A stretch of 35,413 bases of DNA from Photorhabdus khanii NC19 (GTDB lineage: Bacteria; Pseudomonadota; Gammaproteobacteria; Enterobacterales; Enterobacteriaceae): positions 1-35,413 of the forward strand of contig NZ_AYSJ01000003.1 in NCBI RefSeq assembly GCF_000517265.1, in the 5' to 3' direction. The notes below the pieces were generated by a model, which saw nothing but the letters and a program-made list of their open reading frames with translations, searched no databases and was not told the origin of the DNA. The position numbers and the translations under genes were made by a program. Numbering within the stretch: the first letter of the stretch is position 1; every line of letters starts with the position of its first letter. Shown here in pieces: positions 6,463 to 15,308 of this stretch.

Positions 6463-6821
6463 AGCAACTCCGTAGATTGTGTAATGCCATCAACTGCTGT
6501 CCAATTCACACGCAGAGTTAGGTGTTCTCCATTGACAGTTGGTTTCACGGAGAGCAACTGGCAACGAGGTTCCCAACGTGTAATAGCATTAACAGATTCC
6601 CTGACAACGTGGGGAATCGCGCGGTCTATTGGGTAATCAATATAAAGGTGCAAGTGACTGCCGAATTCTGGTCGATGTGGATCACTACCACGTGGTGTAC
6701 GTAGAATAATGAGTATTGCTTGGGCGATGTCATCCAGCCCACAGGCAATTTTGCCTGAGCTCTGGAGAGCGGGTTGCCAAAAAACAGAGTGTGAGTTCGT
6801 ATTCATGGGGAACAGTATCAT
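6453..6821 (-). CDS. baseplate W-like protein (GPW/gp25 family, Mu gp46)
   Basis: A small baseplate protein of up to 122 residues. The middle segment IAQAILIILRTPRGSDPHRPEFGSHLHLYID and the later HVVRESVNAITRWEPR are the hallmark blocks of the gpW/gp25 lysozyme-like fold, which starts sheath assembly and links it to the baseplate. The start is uncertain: the ATG at 6821 has CAGGGG directly against it, while the ATG at 6806 gives a 117-residue protein. A 40-base gap separates it from the V gene upstream, and it overlaps J downstream. Confidence 0.88.
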   Translation of the reverse strand: MILFPMNTNSHSVFWQPALQSSGKIACGLDDIAQAILIILRTPRGSDPHRPEFGSHLHLYIDYPIDRAIPHVVRESVNAITRWEPRCQLLSVKPTVNGEHLTLRVNWTAVDGITQSTELLWR

Positions 6822-6861
6822 CCCCTGTAGGCATATCTGATATTAAAGTTGTTTAAAGAAA

Positions 6862-7458
6862 CTAATGAGGATGATGATTTGAGTTACCACCTTCATCCAT
6901 GATGCTGCCCGTTGCATGGATGTTGCCATTAACGCTGACATTGCCCTGAATGGTCGCAGCAGCTCCATTACCACCAGAGCCCGACAGTCCATTTTGGTAA
7001 GTTAATTGGCCTTTCACTAACATATTTCCGGTTACGATTGTTTCCGGCGCATCAATAGTTGCCTGATGTGTCTGAATAACAACATTGACTCCCACCGCGA
7101 TCTTAATGTGCTGAATGCCGCCATTAATAGTCAGGGTGTGTGAGGTACGATCATAGTAAAAAGCTGCATCATCTGCATAAGTCATACCACGGACGTCTTT
7201 ATTGTTAGCTGACGGTTTATCAACACTGGAATAGACAGCACCTAAAATAACACCATCTTCACCATTGGCATCCAATAGCACTTCAACCTGTTCCCCAACA
7301 TCGGGCAACCAATAGTCTTTGTTATTCTGGGTATTGCGCTGCAACACATTCAGCCAGTTAGTACGCATATTATCGCATTCAGGCAATCGCACGCGGGCAC
7401 GAACAGTAGCAGGATCTACGGCGCTAATCGTACCAACTTGACGAGTTACACTGCTCAT
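6862..7458 (-). CDS. baseplate spike protein V (P2 gpV / Mu gp45)
   Basis: A 198-residue membrane-piercing spike. The N-terminal OB-like part includes VGTISAVDPATVRARVRLPE and NWLNVLQRNTQNNKDYWLPDVGEQVEVLLD with EDGVILGAVYSS. The rest is a glycine-rich triple-stranded beta helix (TLTINGGIQHIKIAVGVNVVI... GNVSVNGNIHATGSI). It ends NSNHHPH, a histidine-containing tip; the iron-binding apex of P2 gpV and Mu gp45 uses an HxH motif. It overlaps the D gene by 4 bases (ATGA), coupling hub and spike synthesis. Confidence 0.92.
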   Translation of the reverse strand: MSSVTRQVGTISAVDPATVRARVRLPECDNMRTNWLNVLQRNTQNNKDYWLPDVGEQVEVLLDANGEDGVILGAVYSSVDKPSANNKDVRGMTYADDAAFYYDRTSHTLTINGGIQHIKIAVGVNVVIQTHQATIDAPETIVTGNMLVKGQLTYQNGLSGSGGNGAAATIQGNVSVNGNIHATGSIMDEGGNSNHHPH

Positions 7459-8633
7459 TTGGATTCCTCCTTGATGATTGTGTCGGAAGAACCATCAGGC
7501 TTATATACAACCAATTTCCGAGTCTTACCTTTTTTATCTTTCTTGGATTTGCTTGATGTAACAGGGCCACGAGCAACTTCAAGTTCGGTTATATATCCGC
7601 TGTCGCGATCAAAAGAGTGGTGAGCTGAAGTAATTAACCATTGTCCAGATAACTTGCCAAATTCAATCAACTCAATTTTATTTCCGGCGGTTAACTGAGG
7701 GGCTCCCATCAATGAAAGTGAGCCGTTCTGCTGGTACTCATTATATGAATCCAGTGCTGACGTGGCCTTTACTTCAGCGCTATTCTTGTTAGCAGCCCGG
7801 CTGTTTACTTTTAAGGTATCTGCGCTGGTTTCTTTACCACTATTCTTGTCTTTTGGATTGGACTGATTACTTACACTGGTCGTGCCATCAGCTTCATAGA
7901 CAATCAGCTTTTTATCATCAGCCTTTTGGTACTTCACTTTGGCTTTTTTATAGACTTTACTAATCGTGTCCCGCAGTGAAAATTGGGCAACATCACGAGG
8001 GTATAATTTTTTTATGGGTTCTTGGCAGCGCAAACTGGCTAAGTGGGAGAAAATTAGCTGTTCACTGACAACCTTAACGGCATAACCATATTCACCGGCC
8101 AGCCGTTTCAAGAACGCCACATCGGTTTCAGAATATTGCGTCACCCTGTCAATCTTGATGATTTCGATACTGCCGATCAGCTTTAACTGATGTTTCTTGG
8201 CGATGCGATTAGCAATAGCTGCCAGAGTTGTATTCTCAAATCCGCGGTTAGATTTGGTACGCAATGCCGTATTGATAGACGTTGCTACACCTCGAACAGA
8301 TACAATAGAAGGAGGGATGCTGACTTCAATTTCATCAATATAGAATGAGCCACAATTCAGTAGCCGTTCGCCGAAATAGCCCAACTTCAATGTCAACGTA
8401 TCACCTTTGCCCGGATACCATTTATCTAGCCAGCGACCATCAGTATCATCCAACTCTACCTCTATTTCATCGGATTCGCTTTTGATGTTGTCGGTATAGC
8501 TGACACGAGTGACATAAGGAGTGATGTCATTTGTGATATCTTTTTGCAAATATCGTAACGTGAATGTCGGACTTAAAACCTCTGAGACACCCGTTATAGA
8601 TGGTGTTTGCTTGGTATCAATTATCTTAGCCAC
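7455..8633 (-). CDS. late control D / baseplate hub protein (P2 gpD, Mu gp44)
   Basis: A 392-residue protein starting with GTG at 8633, preceded by an AGAGGA site. It has the gpD/gp27-like hub pattern: strands at PTFTLRYLQKDITNDITPYVTRVSYTDNI, ELDDTDGRWLDKWYPGKGDTLTLKLGYF, then FYIDEIEVSIPPSIVSVRGVATS and the conserved FLKRLAGEYGYAVKV. A lysine-rich linker (residues ~230-275) is followed by LTAGNKIELIEFGKLSGQWLITSAHHSFDRDSGYITELEVAR. The hub links tube and spike. It overlaps X upstream by 13 bases and V downstream by 4. Confidence 0.92.
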   Translation of the reverse strand: MAKIIDTKQTPSITGVSEVLSPTFTLRYLQKDITNDITPYVTRVSYTDNIKSESDEIEVELDDTDGRWLDKWYPGKGDTLTLKLGYFGERLLNCGSFYIDEIEVSIPPSIVSVRGVATSINTALRTKSNRGFENTTLAAIANRIAKKHQLKLIGSIEIIKIDRVTQYSETDVAFLKRLAGEYGYAVKVVSEQLIFSHLASLRCQEPIKKLYPRDVAQFSLRDTISKVYKKAKVKYQKADDKKLIVYEADGTTSVSNQSNPKDKNSGKETSADTLKVNSRAANKNSAEVKATSALDSYNEYQQNGSLSLMGAPQLTAGNKIELIEFGKLSGQWLITSAHHSFDRDSGYITELEVARGPVTSSKSKKDKKGKTRKLVVYKPDGSSDTIIKEESK

Positions 8634-8833
8634 GGTGGTGTATCCTCTGCAATTACTACATTGTCAGCGTCAATGATGGGGATCAACAATACGATCCCAG
8701 ATGGCAATACAGGTGTAACTGCAACGTGCGGATTAGCAGCAATTATGCGAGCGTAACCTAAAGGGTCACCATAATAATGGTGAGCCAATAAATCCCACCT
8801 ATCGCCATCTTTTGTAATGTATTCAAGAAACAT
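8621..8833 (-). CDS. tail protein X (P2 gpX family, LysM-like)
   Basis: A 70-residue protein from the ATG at 8833; a TTG two codons earlier is possible but lacks support. The sequence YITKDGDRWDLLAHHYYGDPLGYARIIAANPH followed by LPSGIVLLIPII is the LysM-like pattern of P2 gpX, which binds tail components and may touch peptidoglycan. It sits between U and D, as in P2 tails, overlapping D by 13 bases. It supports a P2-type rather than Mu-type order for this part of the tail. Confidence 0.9.
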   Translation of the reverse strand: MFLEYITKDGDRWDLLAHHYYGDPLGYARIIAANPHVAVTPVLPSGIVLLIPIIDADNVVIAEDTPPWLR

Positions 8834-8835
8834 GA

Positions 8836-9720
8836 TCAAAGCGCCCTTGTGGTAATTTGCGCTGCCATCTTACTGAGCGCGGGTGATATTGATGTAAATG
8901 TTGAACTTGCCGATTCAAGTTGAGCTGATACAGAATCCAATACAGCCGCGATATTACGGCTATCAGCACGGCTTAATGACGATTGGGCATTGTTAACAAA
9001 TGTTGCTGCTTGCCCCGTTGCTCTGGTCAATTGAATCGCATCTGGCAATGAGTTACCGAGTGATTGAAAAGCCGGATAGCTTTTCCCTAATGGCCCAACA
9101 ATATTGTTAAGTCCGGTAAGAAGACCTGGTACACGGGTTAACGCTATGGTCGGGTTGTCTTTCATCTTCTGTGCAGTACGTACCGCGCTGATGGTTGTTT
9201 GCAGTGCTAATTGTGCTTGTTTGGCATAATTCACACCATCCCTGACTTTTTTAGCCATACCTGATGGTTTCAATATTGCATTAGACAACGCCTTTGTATT
9301 CGGGACATGGGATTTAATGGCAGGCAGTTTCAGCGGTTTTTTAGGATCACCGATATATTCACGTAATGTCACCGAGGCATTGAGGGCAAATATATTACCT
9401 ACTGAATCCGTTTGTTCACTGGTGGCTGTCACATCGGTAATAACAAACCAGCCACGGTAATCACCATTTCCGAATATTAGCGCAAGTGCCTGATGCTTTC
9501 GCATTGCTTCACACAGCCGATTCAATTCAACATCCGGCACACAATAATGTTGATGAAAGACCAAGCTAATTTGAATTTCATCCAGTTTCTCACCCACGAA
9601 CTGCAAGCTGGGCTTACCTTGAATTCGGGCATGTTCGGCATAATCAACACCAAACGTTACATCGAAACCATCCCAATAAGTGATCAGCTCAAATTCGATA
9701 TCACCTAATACCGCAAACAT
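8836..9720 (-). CDS. tail protein U-like (P2 gpU family)
   Basis: A 294-residue protein. The N-terminal ~130 residues match the gpU pattern: FAVLGDIEFELITYWDGFDV, YAEHARIQGKPSLQFVGEKLDEIQISLVFHQHYC and GDYRGWFVITDVTATSEQT. gpU caps and sets the end of the tail tube. The C-terminal ~160 residues are an extension of alanine-rich helices (SVSAQLESASSTFTSISPALSKMAAQIT), longer than the ~160 residues of P2 gpU, so it could carry an extra tail-tip role. It shares one base with the tape measure stop (TAATG) and ends 3 bases before the X start. Confidence 0.85.
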   Translation of the reverse strand: MFAVLGDIEFELITYWDGFDVTFGVDYAEHARIQGKPSLQFVGEKLDEIQISLVFHQHYCVPDVELNRLCEAMRKHQALALIFGNGDYRGWFVITDVTATSEQTDSVGNIFALNASVTLREYIGDPKKPLKLPAIKSHVPNTKALSNAILKPSGMAKKVRDGVNYAKQAQLALQTTISAVRTAQKMKDNPTIALTRVPGLLTGLNNIVGPLGKSYPAFQSLGNSLPDAIQLTRATGQAATFVNNAQSSLSRADSRNIAAVLDSVSAQLESASSTFTSISPALSKMAAQITTRAL

Positions 9721-12272
9721 TATCCGTACCTCCGGCGTTCTCTCTGAATAATAATATGCTCCAGCAGTTTCTCTAATTCACGCACACTCAGGTTTAAGGC
9801 TTTACTAATATCGGGCATAGCCGCTTGTTGTTTATCACTAATGTATATTTGCGGGGAGAAAGAGATAGAAAAACCATTATTGTTGTTGCTGGTATCTTTA
9901 TAACCTGTTCGTCTAACTGGATTGCTCGACATCATCTCAGGAGGTGAAATTTGTGGGACATCAGAGGTCATTCCCTTAGCCAGACGTTGAGTAGCACGAA
10001 CAGCCAATGGCGTAGTACGATCAATACCAACAACCGCACCTTGCACAATATTATCGCCAAATCCCATAAATACCCGACTGGGGGATTGAATACCCAACGC
10101 TTCTTTAAACCAGCTAGAAACTTTGCCACCGAAGTTTTTAATGGTGTCCTTAGCCGTGGTCAGCATATTAGAAATACCATTAACCAACCCATTAACGATA
10201 TTTTTACCAAAGTCAGTAAAATTATTGGGCAGATCAATGCCAAACCATTTCATAACGTCAGCAAATGTTTTATAGAACAACCCCAATGGCGACCAATTTA
10301 AAATTAATTTACTGACCTCAAATATTCCTCCATCAAACGCATTAGTAATGTCATTCCATCGAGCTGTAAACCAATCTTTGACGTTAGACCAAATATTTTT
10401 GATTCCCTGCCATCCCATCTGGAAAGCAAATTTTACTAAGACCCAAAGCCGTTTAAAGAAATTACTGATGGGCTTCCAATAGCGATAGATAAGATAAGCG
10501 GCCACTGCAATACCGGCGATGATCAATCCGATAGGATTCATTAATAGTGCGCGTCCAATCCACAAAATAGCTCTGCCAGCTAACATCAAGCCCTTATAGA
10601 GAGCACTACCGAGGATTCTGCCCAACCAGAGAGCTGATCCGGCTATTTTTCCCAAGATATTTGCAACGACACCGAATCTACCACCACTACCGATAGCCAT
10701 TCGAAACAATAACCACCGTGTGCGCATTAACATTGCGCCTTTCCAGATATCAGTTATAGGGGAAAGTAAAAGATTAAGACCTAATCTTACACCGATTGAA
10801 GCGGCTTTGAGTGCTAGGAACCCACCAACCAGCATGACAACATTACTGATGAGTTCAGGATTAGCGGCCAGCCATTTTCCGGTCTTGTCCATCAATGGAA
10901 TAAAGGTTTCGGCTAACTGTATTAATGCTGGACGCAGCGACTGACCAATGCTAATAGCCGAATCATTAAACCCAATTTGAGTACGCCGCCATTGCGCTTC
11001 TAAGGTATCGTTCTGCTTATCAAAGTCGGTATCAACAGATTTTTGTGCCGAATCAGTCCCCATACCTGTTTTGATACGCTGATAATCGCTCCAACGTTGC
11101 CGCATGGCCAAGAGATGGTTGACTGTCTGTACGTCGGTAAAAATAGAGGATAGCCCGAAAGATTCCATGAGCATACGTTGTGCATCTTCATCACCTCTGG
11201 CTCCCGCTTTTTTCCACTCTTTCATTAGATCAGCACCTTTACTCTTGATAAAACGGTCTGCGATCATGATTGAAGCTTCATATTGCGAGTATCCCGAAGA
11301 AACATATCTGCTCATTGAGGTTTGATAATCGACGTCAGCTTCAGCGTATCTTTTGGCAATATCACCACGTCCCATTGAAGCTAGCCAGTTCCTCATATTG
11401 GTAGCAGCTTCACCTTCCATTCCTGCACCTTCACGACCAACTTCCAAGCTGGCAATAATCTGTGAAACTGCCTCCTGACCGTATATTCCCTTACCAGCAA
11501 ATTGTTGCGCCATTTCTGGGAAGTATTGGGCGAGATCTTTTAATTCAAAACGGCCCGATTTAGCACCGAAAACGACTCGGTTAAAGGCTTCTTTTAGCGC
11601 TTGATCACCTTCAATTTTCAGGGATTCAAAGGATAGAACCATTTTGGCTAAGTCATTAATATTAGCTTTAGATGCCGTGGCGACGCGGCCCAATAATCCA
11701 CTCATATCGGTCGATTTCACGGGAGATTTTCCGGCGGCAACTAATGTACCAACACCTTCCAGCAGGGTTTCTTGTAATTGGTTTGTTTGCTTGGCGTTCT
11801 GGCGCAAGATGATTCCGATTTTTTGTTCTTCTTTCGGAGACAGATCACCAGTGACAGCAATATCTCGCAATCCTGATTCAAAAGAGGCGTATTTTGTTAC
11901 CGATTTCATAACAGGAGAAGATATCGTGCGAGTTAATGCATAGGTTTCGGCTCCCTGTGCATATAGTGCCATACGATTCGCTTTGGCTGCATCACTCATG
12001 ATAGCAGCAGACGGTAAGCGCTGTTGCTGACGGTTCAACTGCTCCAGCGTTCGGCTAACACGTTGTAGATCTCTATTCAAACTCTGAGCACTGCGGGAAC
12101 CGAGCTGACCGTAACGTTCAATAGCACGGTTCAGTGCTTGTTGTCTGTTCTCAAGTCGCCGTGTCGTTTCTCCCAGTGCTCCCAGTGTACGACGTGTGCC
12201 GGACATGGCAGAACTGAACGCACCACTAATGGCCCCACCAATAATGACACCAATGGAAAATTTTGCTGACAC
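9720..12272 (-). CDS. tail tape measure protein
   Basis: An 850-residue protein, starting with GTG. The start SAKFSIGVIIGGAISGAFSSAMSGTRRTLGALG and the following helical region (residues 30-75, Q/R-rich) are typical of the TIGR01760-type tape measure. Around residues 90-370 is the conserved core (LYAQGAETYALTRTISSPVMKSV, ...). Hydrophobic segments near 465-500 and 545-600 (LLMNPIGLIIAGIAVAAYLIYRYWKP) are the membrane-interacting part released on infection. W-rich repeats follow (FKRLWVLVKFAFQMGW, NIWSNVKDWFTARWNDI). Its length sets tail length. The frameshifted chaperones upstream are its assembly partners. Confidence 0.93.
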   Translation of the reverse strand: MSAKFSIGVIIGGAISGAFSSAMSGTRRTLGALGETTRRLENRQQALNRAIERYGQLGSRSAQSLNRDLQRVSRTLEQLNRQQQRLPSAAIMSDAAKANRMALYAQGAETYALTRTISSPVMKSVTKYASFESGLRDIAVTGDLSPKEEQKIGIILRQNAKQTNQLQETLLEGVGTLVAAGKSPVKSTDMSGLLGRVATASKANINDLAKMVLSFESLKIEGDQALKEAFNRVVFGAKSGRFELKDLAQYFPEMAQQFAGKGIYGQEAVSQIIASLEVGREGAGMEGEAATNMRNWLASMGRGDIAKRYAEADVDYQTSMSRYVSSGYSQYEASIMIADRFIKSKGADLMKEWKKAGARGDEDAQRMLMESFGLSSIFTDVQTVNHLLAMRQRWSDYQRIKTGMGTDSAQKSVDTDFDKQNDTLEAQWRRTQIGFNDSAISIGQSLRPALIQLAETFIPLMDKTGKWLAANPELISNVVMLVGGFLALKAASIGVRLGLNLLLSPITDIWKGAMLMRTRWLLFRMAIGSGGRFGVVANILGKIAGSALWLGRILGSALYKGLMLAGRAILWIGRALLMNPIGLIIAGIAVAAYLIYRYWKPISNFFKRLWVLVKFAFQMGWQGIKNIWSNVKDWFTARWNDITNAFDGGIFEVSKLILNWSPLGLFYKTFADVMKWFGIDLPNNFTDFGKNIVNGLVNGISNMLTTAKDTIKNFGGKVSSWFKEALGIQSPSRVFMGFGDNIVQGAVVGIDRTTPLAVRATQRLAKGMTSDVPQISPPEMMSSNPVRRTGYKDTSNNNNGFSISFSPQIYISDKQQAAMPDISKALNLSVRELEKLLEHIIIQRERRRYG

Positions 12273-12361
12273 GAATTAAGCTCTCATTAAATGGGAAATA
12301 AAATGGAAAATTCACTTCCAGTATTCCAGACACTATTATTGACAATATTTGTCTGCATCAA

Positions 12362-12571
12362 TTAACCGTCTCCATTCTCGCGTTTGATTTGGGTGTTGGC
12401 CTCATCCAGCCAACATTCAAATTCATCCAGTGCCAGATTATCAATCTCGCTCGGCTGGAACCGGAACCATCGTGCTAACATCGCTGATGCTTGCCACACT
12501 GTTTTTATTTCCCTGATCCAATCCGATGACTTGCTGAAATCGTTGCTGCAATGCCAGATAATCAGCGACAT
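12362..12571 (-). CDS. tail chaperone E'-like extension (frameshift product)
   Basis: This second-frame ORF overlaps the chaperone gene and has no convincing start of its own. Its lower half, WQASAMLARWFRFQPSEIDNLALDEFECWLDEA, resembles the gpE'-type domain of P2-like phages, which is made only by ribosomal frameshifting from the upstream frame. The entry point probably lies at the A-rich run 12501-12510. The relation between frames is +1, equivalently -2. The fused product would be about 134 residues, and it should bind the tape measure protein during tail assembly. Confidence 0.72.
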   Translation of the reverse strand: MSLIIWHCSNDFSKSSDWIREIKTVWQASAMLARWFRFQPSEIDNLALDEFECWLDEANTQIKRENGDG

Positions 12572-12767
12572 CCATCTGTTCGATATCTTCCGGTAACAAC
12601 CCTGTAGAACGCGCTAACAAAATATCATCCCAGTCAGCAGGGTTTTCGCTGGCTCGCCGGACAGCTTTGATATCTTTAACTCTCAAACGTGATAGCTGGA
12701 GCTCTTCAATGCGAACGCCAGCAGCCGTGGTATAGGGAAATTGAAGATGGTAAGTCGTAGTTGACAT
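12441..12767 (-). CDS. tail assembly chaperone (Mu gp41 / P2 gpE type)
   Basis: A 108-residue protein with a good AGGAG site 8 bases before the ATG. The sequence TYHLQFPYTTAAGVRIEELQLSRLRVKDIKAVRRASENPADWDDILLARSTGLLPEDIEQMDVADYLALQQRFQQV is the classic tail chaperone pattern of a short strand region followed by helices, conserved in phages with long tails. The last ~20 residues after the A-rich run are low in conservation features, as expected if part of the ribosomes shift frame there. It precedes the tape measure gene, as in nearly all such phages. Confidence 0.88.
   Translation of the reverse strand: MSTTTYHLQFPYTTAAGVRIEELQLSRLRVKDIKAVRRASENPADWDDILLARSTGLLPEDIEQMDVADYLALQQRFQQVIGLDQGNKNSVASISDVSTMVPVPAERD
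12501..12510 (-). other. candidate programmed frameshift site
   Basis: Read on the minus strand this is AAATAAAAAC, in frame AAT AAA AAC. A lysyl-tRNA on AAA could slip forward one base and still pair with AAA, moving ribosomes into the E'-like frame. A -2 slip gives the same frame, and Mu is reported to use -2 at the equivalent gene. Confidence 0.5.
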
Positions 12768-12864
12768 GATGATACTCCTCTGTAAGTTTCATTCAGTCTC
12801 ATTCATGTATGGAAACGGAGATATTAAAGGGGATTAAAGAAGAAAGGGGCTGATGCCCCTGTCA

Positions 12865-13146
12865 TTAGTGAGTGCGAAAGCCTTTACAGTTACAGAAAAA
12901 ATCTATCAGATATTCTTTCCCTTTCTCTGCACCGATATCGGAAAACCAACCTTCCGGTGGAATCCACCTATCAATCAAGTCGGCGAGCTTTCTGGCTTTG
13001 GAACGAGAGCAGTCAATAGGATCATTGGTTTTCTGAGTAGAAAACAAAGTCTCCACACCTGGAATGTTTAAGACAGCAAACCATGTACCATTAGGTAATC
13101 CAAGACTGGGAATATTCTGGTCTTTATCCACTAATTCTACCGTCAT
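12865..13146 (-). CDS. hypothetical protein inserted between tail tube and chaperone
   Basis: This 93-residue protein has a compact pattern: LPNGTWFAVLNIPGVETLF at the start, a SRSKARKLADLIDRW helix, and a C-terminal helix with two cysteines (FCNCKGF). It has no signal peptide or membrane segment. It sits between the tube gene (8-base gap) and the tail chaperone (97-base gap), where Mu and P2 have no extra gene. Expressed late, it may be a cargo gene rather than a virion part. The end resembles small phage proteins with a FCxxSGGF-type motif, but I cannot name the family. Confidence 0.65.
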   Translation of the reverse strand: MTVELVDKDQNIPSLGLPNGTWFAVLNIPGVETLFSTQKTNDPIDCSRSKARKLADLIDRWIPPEGWFSDIGAEKGKEYLIDFFCNCKGFRTH

Positions 13147-13154
13147 TATTTAGT

Positions 13155-13679
13155 TTAACCTCCGATATTGATGCGATAATCGGTCAATTGATCAACGCCG
13201 CCAACACGGAAGATATTGGCCAGATAATCCAATTCTAACAGCTCCTCCCCATCCAGTACCTGCTTAATATAGGTACTGGTAAAGCTACTGGAAAAATCAG
13301 CATTTTCATGTTGTTTAAATGTGCCCAGCGGATTTTTCTTAAATAAGATGGTCAGATACGTCACCAATGGCACTTCATCAATGCGCCCCTGTGAACTGAA
13401 TTTCTGGACGTTGGAACGGCACTGTAATGCCAGAGACTTATAGGGATTGGCAGCGGATAACATAGCGTCACGGTAGAAACTGTTCCATTTGATCTCGCCT
13501 TCCAGCTTATCGAAGCCTGCCGGTAATTCCACCTTACCGACCATCCCCAGCGCCTTATGCTCCTGCATAGTCATGGAAACGTCTGGCAGTTTCACTTCCT
13601 CCGCCCGTCCCAACAGGTTATTGCCGTCAATATAAATATTGGCATTGGTGATGCGGTTAATTTCTATTTTTCCAGCCAT
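13155..13679 (-). CDS. tail tube protein (P2 FII family)
   Basis: A 174-residue tube subunit. Typical blocks are the N-terminal ITNANIYIDGNNLLGRAEEVKLPDV, followed by GMVGKVELPAGFDKLEGEIKWNSFYRDAML, matching P2 FII and Mu-like tube proteins that stack as hexamers inside the sheath. The length matches P2 FII (about 172 residues). It begins with a TAATG overlap to the sheath stop, which should keep the two made in step. The only unusual neighbour is the unknown ORF that follows it. Confidence 0.92.
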   Translation of the reverse strand: MAGKIEINRITNANIYIDGNNLLGRAEEVKLPDVSMTMQEHKALGMVGKVELPAGFDKLEGEIKWNSFYRDAMLSAANPYKSLALQCRSNVQKFSSQGRIDEVPLVTYLTILFKKNPLGTFKQHENADFSSSFTSTYIKQVLDGEELLELDYLANIFRVGGVDQLTDYRINIGG

Positions 13680-15106
13680 TAATTATTCCCCTTTAAATTC
13701 AGCAAATATTCAGAGGTAATTTCGGTCTCAAATGTCAGCCGTTCCAGTGGTGGCGGCGGTGTGTACTTATAACTGAGTAACAGATGACCTGATGCCAGCT
13801 CTGTTTCTTCGTTATGGGTCGGCTCAAACCAGCATTTGAATCCTAACAAAGCACCATCAGCAATCAATTTACGACCATAGGCATTCACAGATTCTGTCAG
13901 GGCATCTACCAGAGCCGGCGTGATCGGCATATCAATATATTGCTGACTGAAGTAACGCAGGGATTCATTAATCACGTCTCCTGTTCTGCGCACGTTCTCG
14001 AAGTTACGCATGTGTGTCACAGTTGGCCACGCGGCGGTACGGTTGCCCCATAAGCGCAAACCAGAGCCATAATTATTGAACACTGTAGTAATCCCTTGTT
14101 CATTGAGCTGGTTCACTTCACTTTGTGGATCGTCAATCATGGCGGATAGCTGACGCTCAATCCCGGTGATCCCCCTAATTTCTTGATTGGAGGATGACCA
14201 CCAAAAACCTTTGTCTGCATCAATCTTGGCACGCAGCCCTGCTGCACGAGATGACAATGGTTCCAAGCGCTCGCTATTGCTTTCTGAATCATAGACTTTG
14301 ACGTGTGGGTAACACAGTCGGACACGATCAGAACTGGTATTAAAATTGATTGTGCCAGACGGGCCTCGGCCACTGATAGCCTGAGCAAAAGTGGTACCTA
14401 TCGGGGCATCAATATAAGTCATGGCACCCAATTTAGTTGCAAGGGCAATCAGTTCTGTCGCCACACTTAGCTGGGTACAGTAAACAGGAGCCAGCAAGAT
14501 CTTGGCAAAGAATCCATACAGGTTATAAGTATCATTCAGCAACTTCATACCTGTACGGTTACCCGCTGCACTGATGCTGCCAATAATGTCAGCGGGTGTT
14601 ACCAACGTGGGATCGGTAAAGTCATAACTGGCCATTACGGTTGTACCAGCAATGATGTTTTTACCGATGTTCTTGAGCCTACCTGTTTGAACATCCAGAG
14701 AATAATCTTGTCCTTCTATATAAGGCGCACTATCAGAGTTGGCTTTTAGCAAGACATTACTGACCACGGGGTTAGCCAGTTTTGCTGTTCCTGTGGTTTT
14801 ATCAAAGATAATACTTTCATTGGCAACATTGGCTTTATGCACTTCAGGATCAAGAACGTTAATGATCAGCACAGTTCCCGCACCATGATCATAAATAGCA
14901 TCCAGTGCTTGTGGGATGGTAAAACCATTCATTTGAGCACCAAATTGAGCTGTATCTTTTTCTGACAGACAAAGTGTCACTGCGTTTACTGGCCCTATCG
15001 GTGCAGTACCAATTAAGCCGATCACGGCGGATTTCACTGTCTTGACCGGACGGGAGCCTTGTTCGACTTCGATAGTTTCGACGCCATGTAAATAATTAGT
15101 GGCCAT
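13679..15106 (-). CDS. tail sheath protein (P2 FI / Mu gp39 family)
   Basis: A 475-residue contractile sheath subunit. The N-terminus has YLHGVETIEVEQGSRPVKTVKSAVIGLIGTAP, a strongly conserved start. Later come MTYIDAPIGTTFAQAISGRG, the SSRAAGLRAKIDADKGFWWSSSNQEIRGITG block and GLRLWGNRTAAWPTVTHMRNFENVRRTGDVINESLRY. The C-terminal domain with HNEETELASGHLLLSYKYTPPPPLERLTFETEIT forms the linking strands. Sheath contraction drives the tube through the envelope. It overlaps a small DUF2635-like ORF by 11 bases. Confidence 0.95.
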   Translation of the reverse strand: MATNYLHGVETIEVEQGSRPVKTVKSAVIGLIGTAPIGPVNAVTLCLSEKDTAQFGAQMNGFTIPQALDAIYDHGAGTVLIINVLDPEVHKANVANESIIFDKTTGTAKLANPVVSNVLLKANSDSAPYIEGQDYSLDVQTGRLKNIGKNIIAGTTVMASYDFTDPTLVTPADIIGSISAAGNRTGMKLLNDTYNLYGFFAKILLAPVYCTQLSVATELIALATKLGAMTYIDAPIGTTFAQAISGRGPSGTINFNTSSDRVRLCYPHVKVYDSESNSERLEPLSSRAAGLRAKIDADKGFWWSSSNQEIRGITGIERQLSAMIDDPQSEVNQLNEQGITTVFNNYGSGLRLWGNRTAAWPTVTHMRNFENVRRTGDVINESLRYFSQQYIDMPITPALVDALTESVNAYGRKLIADGALLGFKCWFEPTHNEETELASGHLLLSYKYTPPPPLERLTFETEITSEYLLNLKGNN

Positions 15107-15308
15107 CAGTGGCCCCCTCAGACTTTTCTTTTTTCTTCAGGATACTTTTTTGCTGTTCTGACAGTGGATGAAGATATTGCAGCGCGATCAATGTCTTCAC
15201 ATAATCATGCTGTTCCGGTAAATCAACAGTTTTTTCTGACCAGAGCAAGACTTCTGTGCCATCAGCTAAAGTGACGCCGCTTGCTGGGCCTGTATAGAGG
15301 TATTTCAT
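15096..15308 (-). CDS. small phage protein (Mu gp38 / DUF2635-like)
   Basis: A 70-residue protein with the form KYLYTGPASGVTLADGTEVLLWSEKTVDLPEQHDYVKTLIALQYLHPL. The opening strand and turn, followed by a short helix, fits the small DUF2635-type proteins encoded just before the sheath in Mu-like phages; their role is unknown. The C-terminus is lysine-rich and charged. It is coupled by overlap to both neighbours, 4 bases with gp37 and 11 with the sheath. The family assignment is by size, position and weak pattern. Confidence 0.7.
   Translation of the reverse strand: MKYLYTGPASGVTLADGTEVLLWSEKTVDLPEQHDYVKTLIALQYLHPLSEQQKSILKKKEKSEGATDGH

Noticed and set aside
9951-11943. Several plus-strand open frames across the tape measure gene
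   Set aside because: They are complements of a well-supported 850-residue gene and have no ribosome sites or recognisable content.
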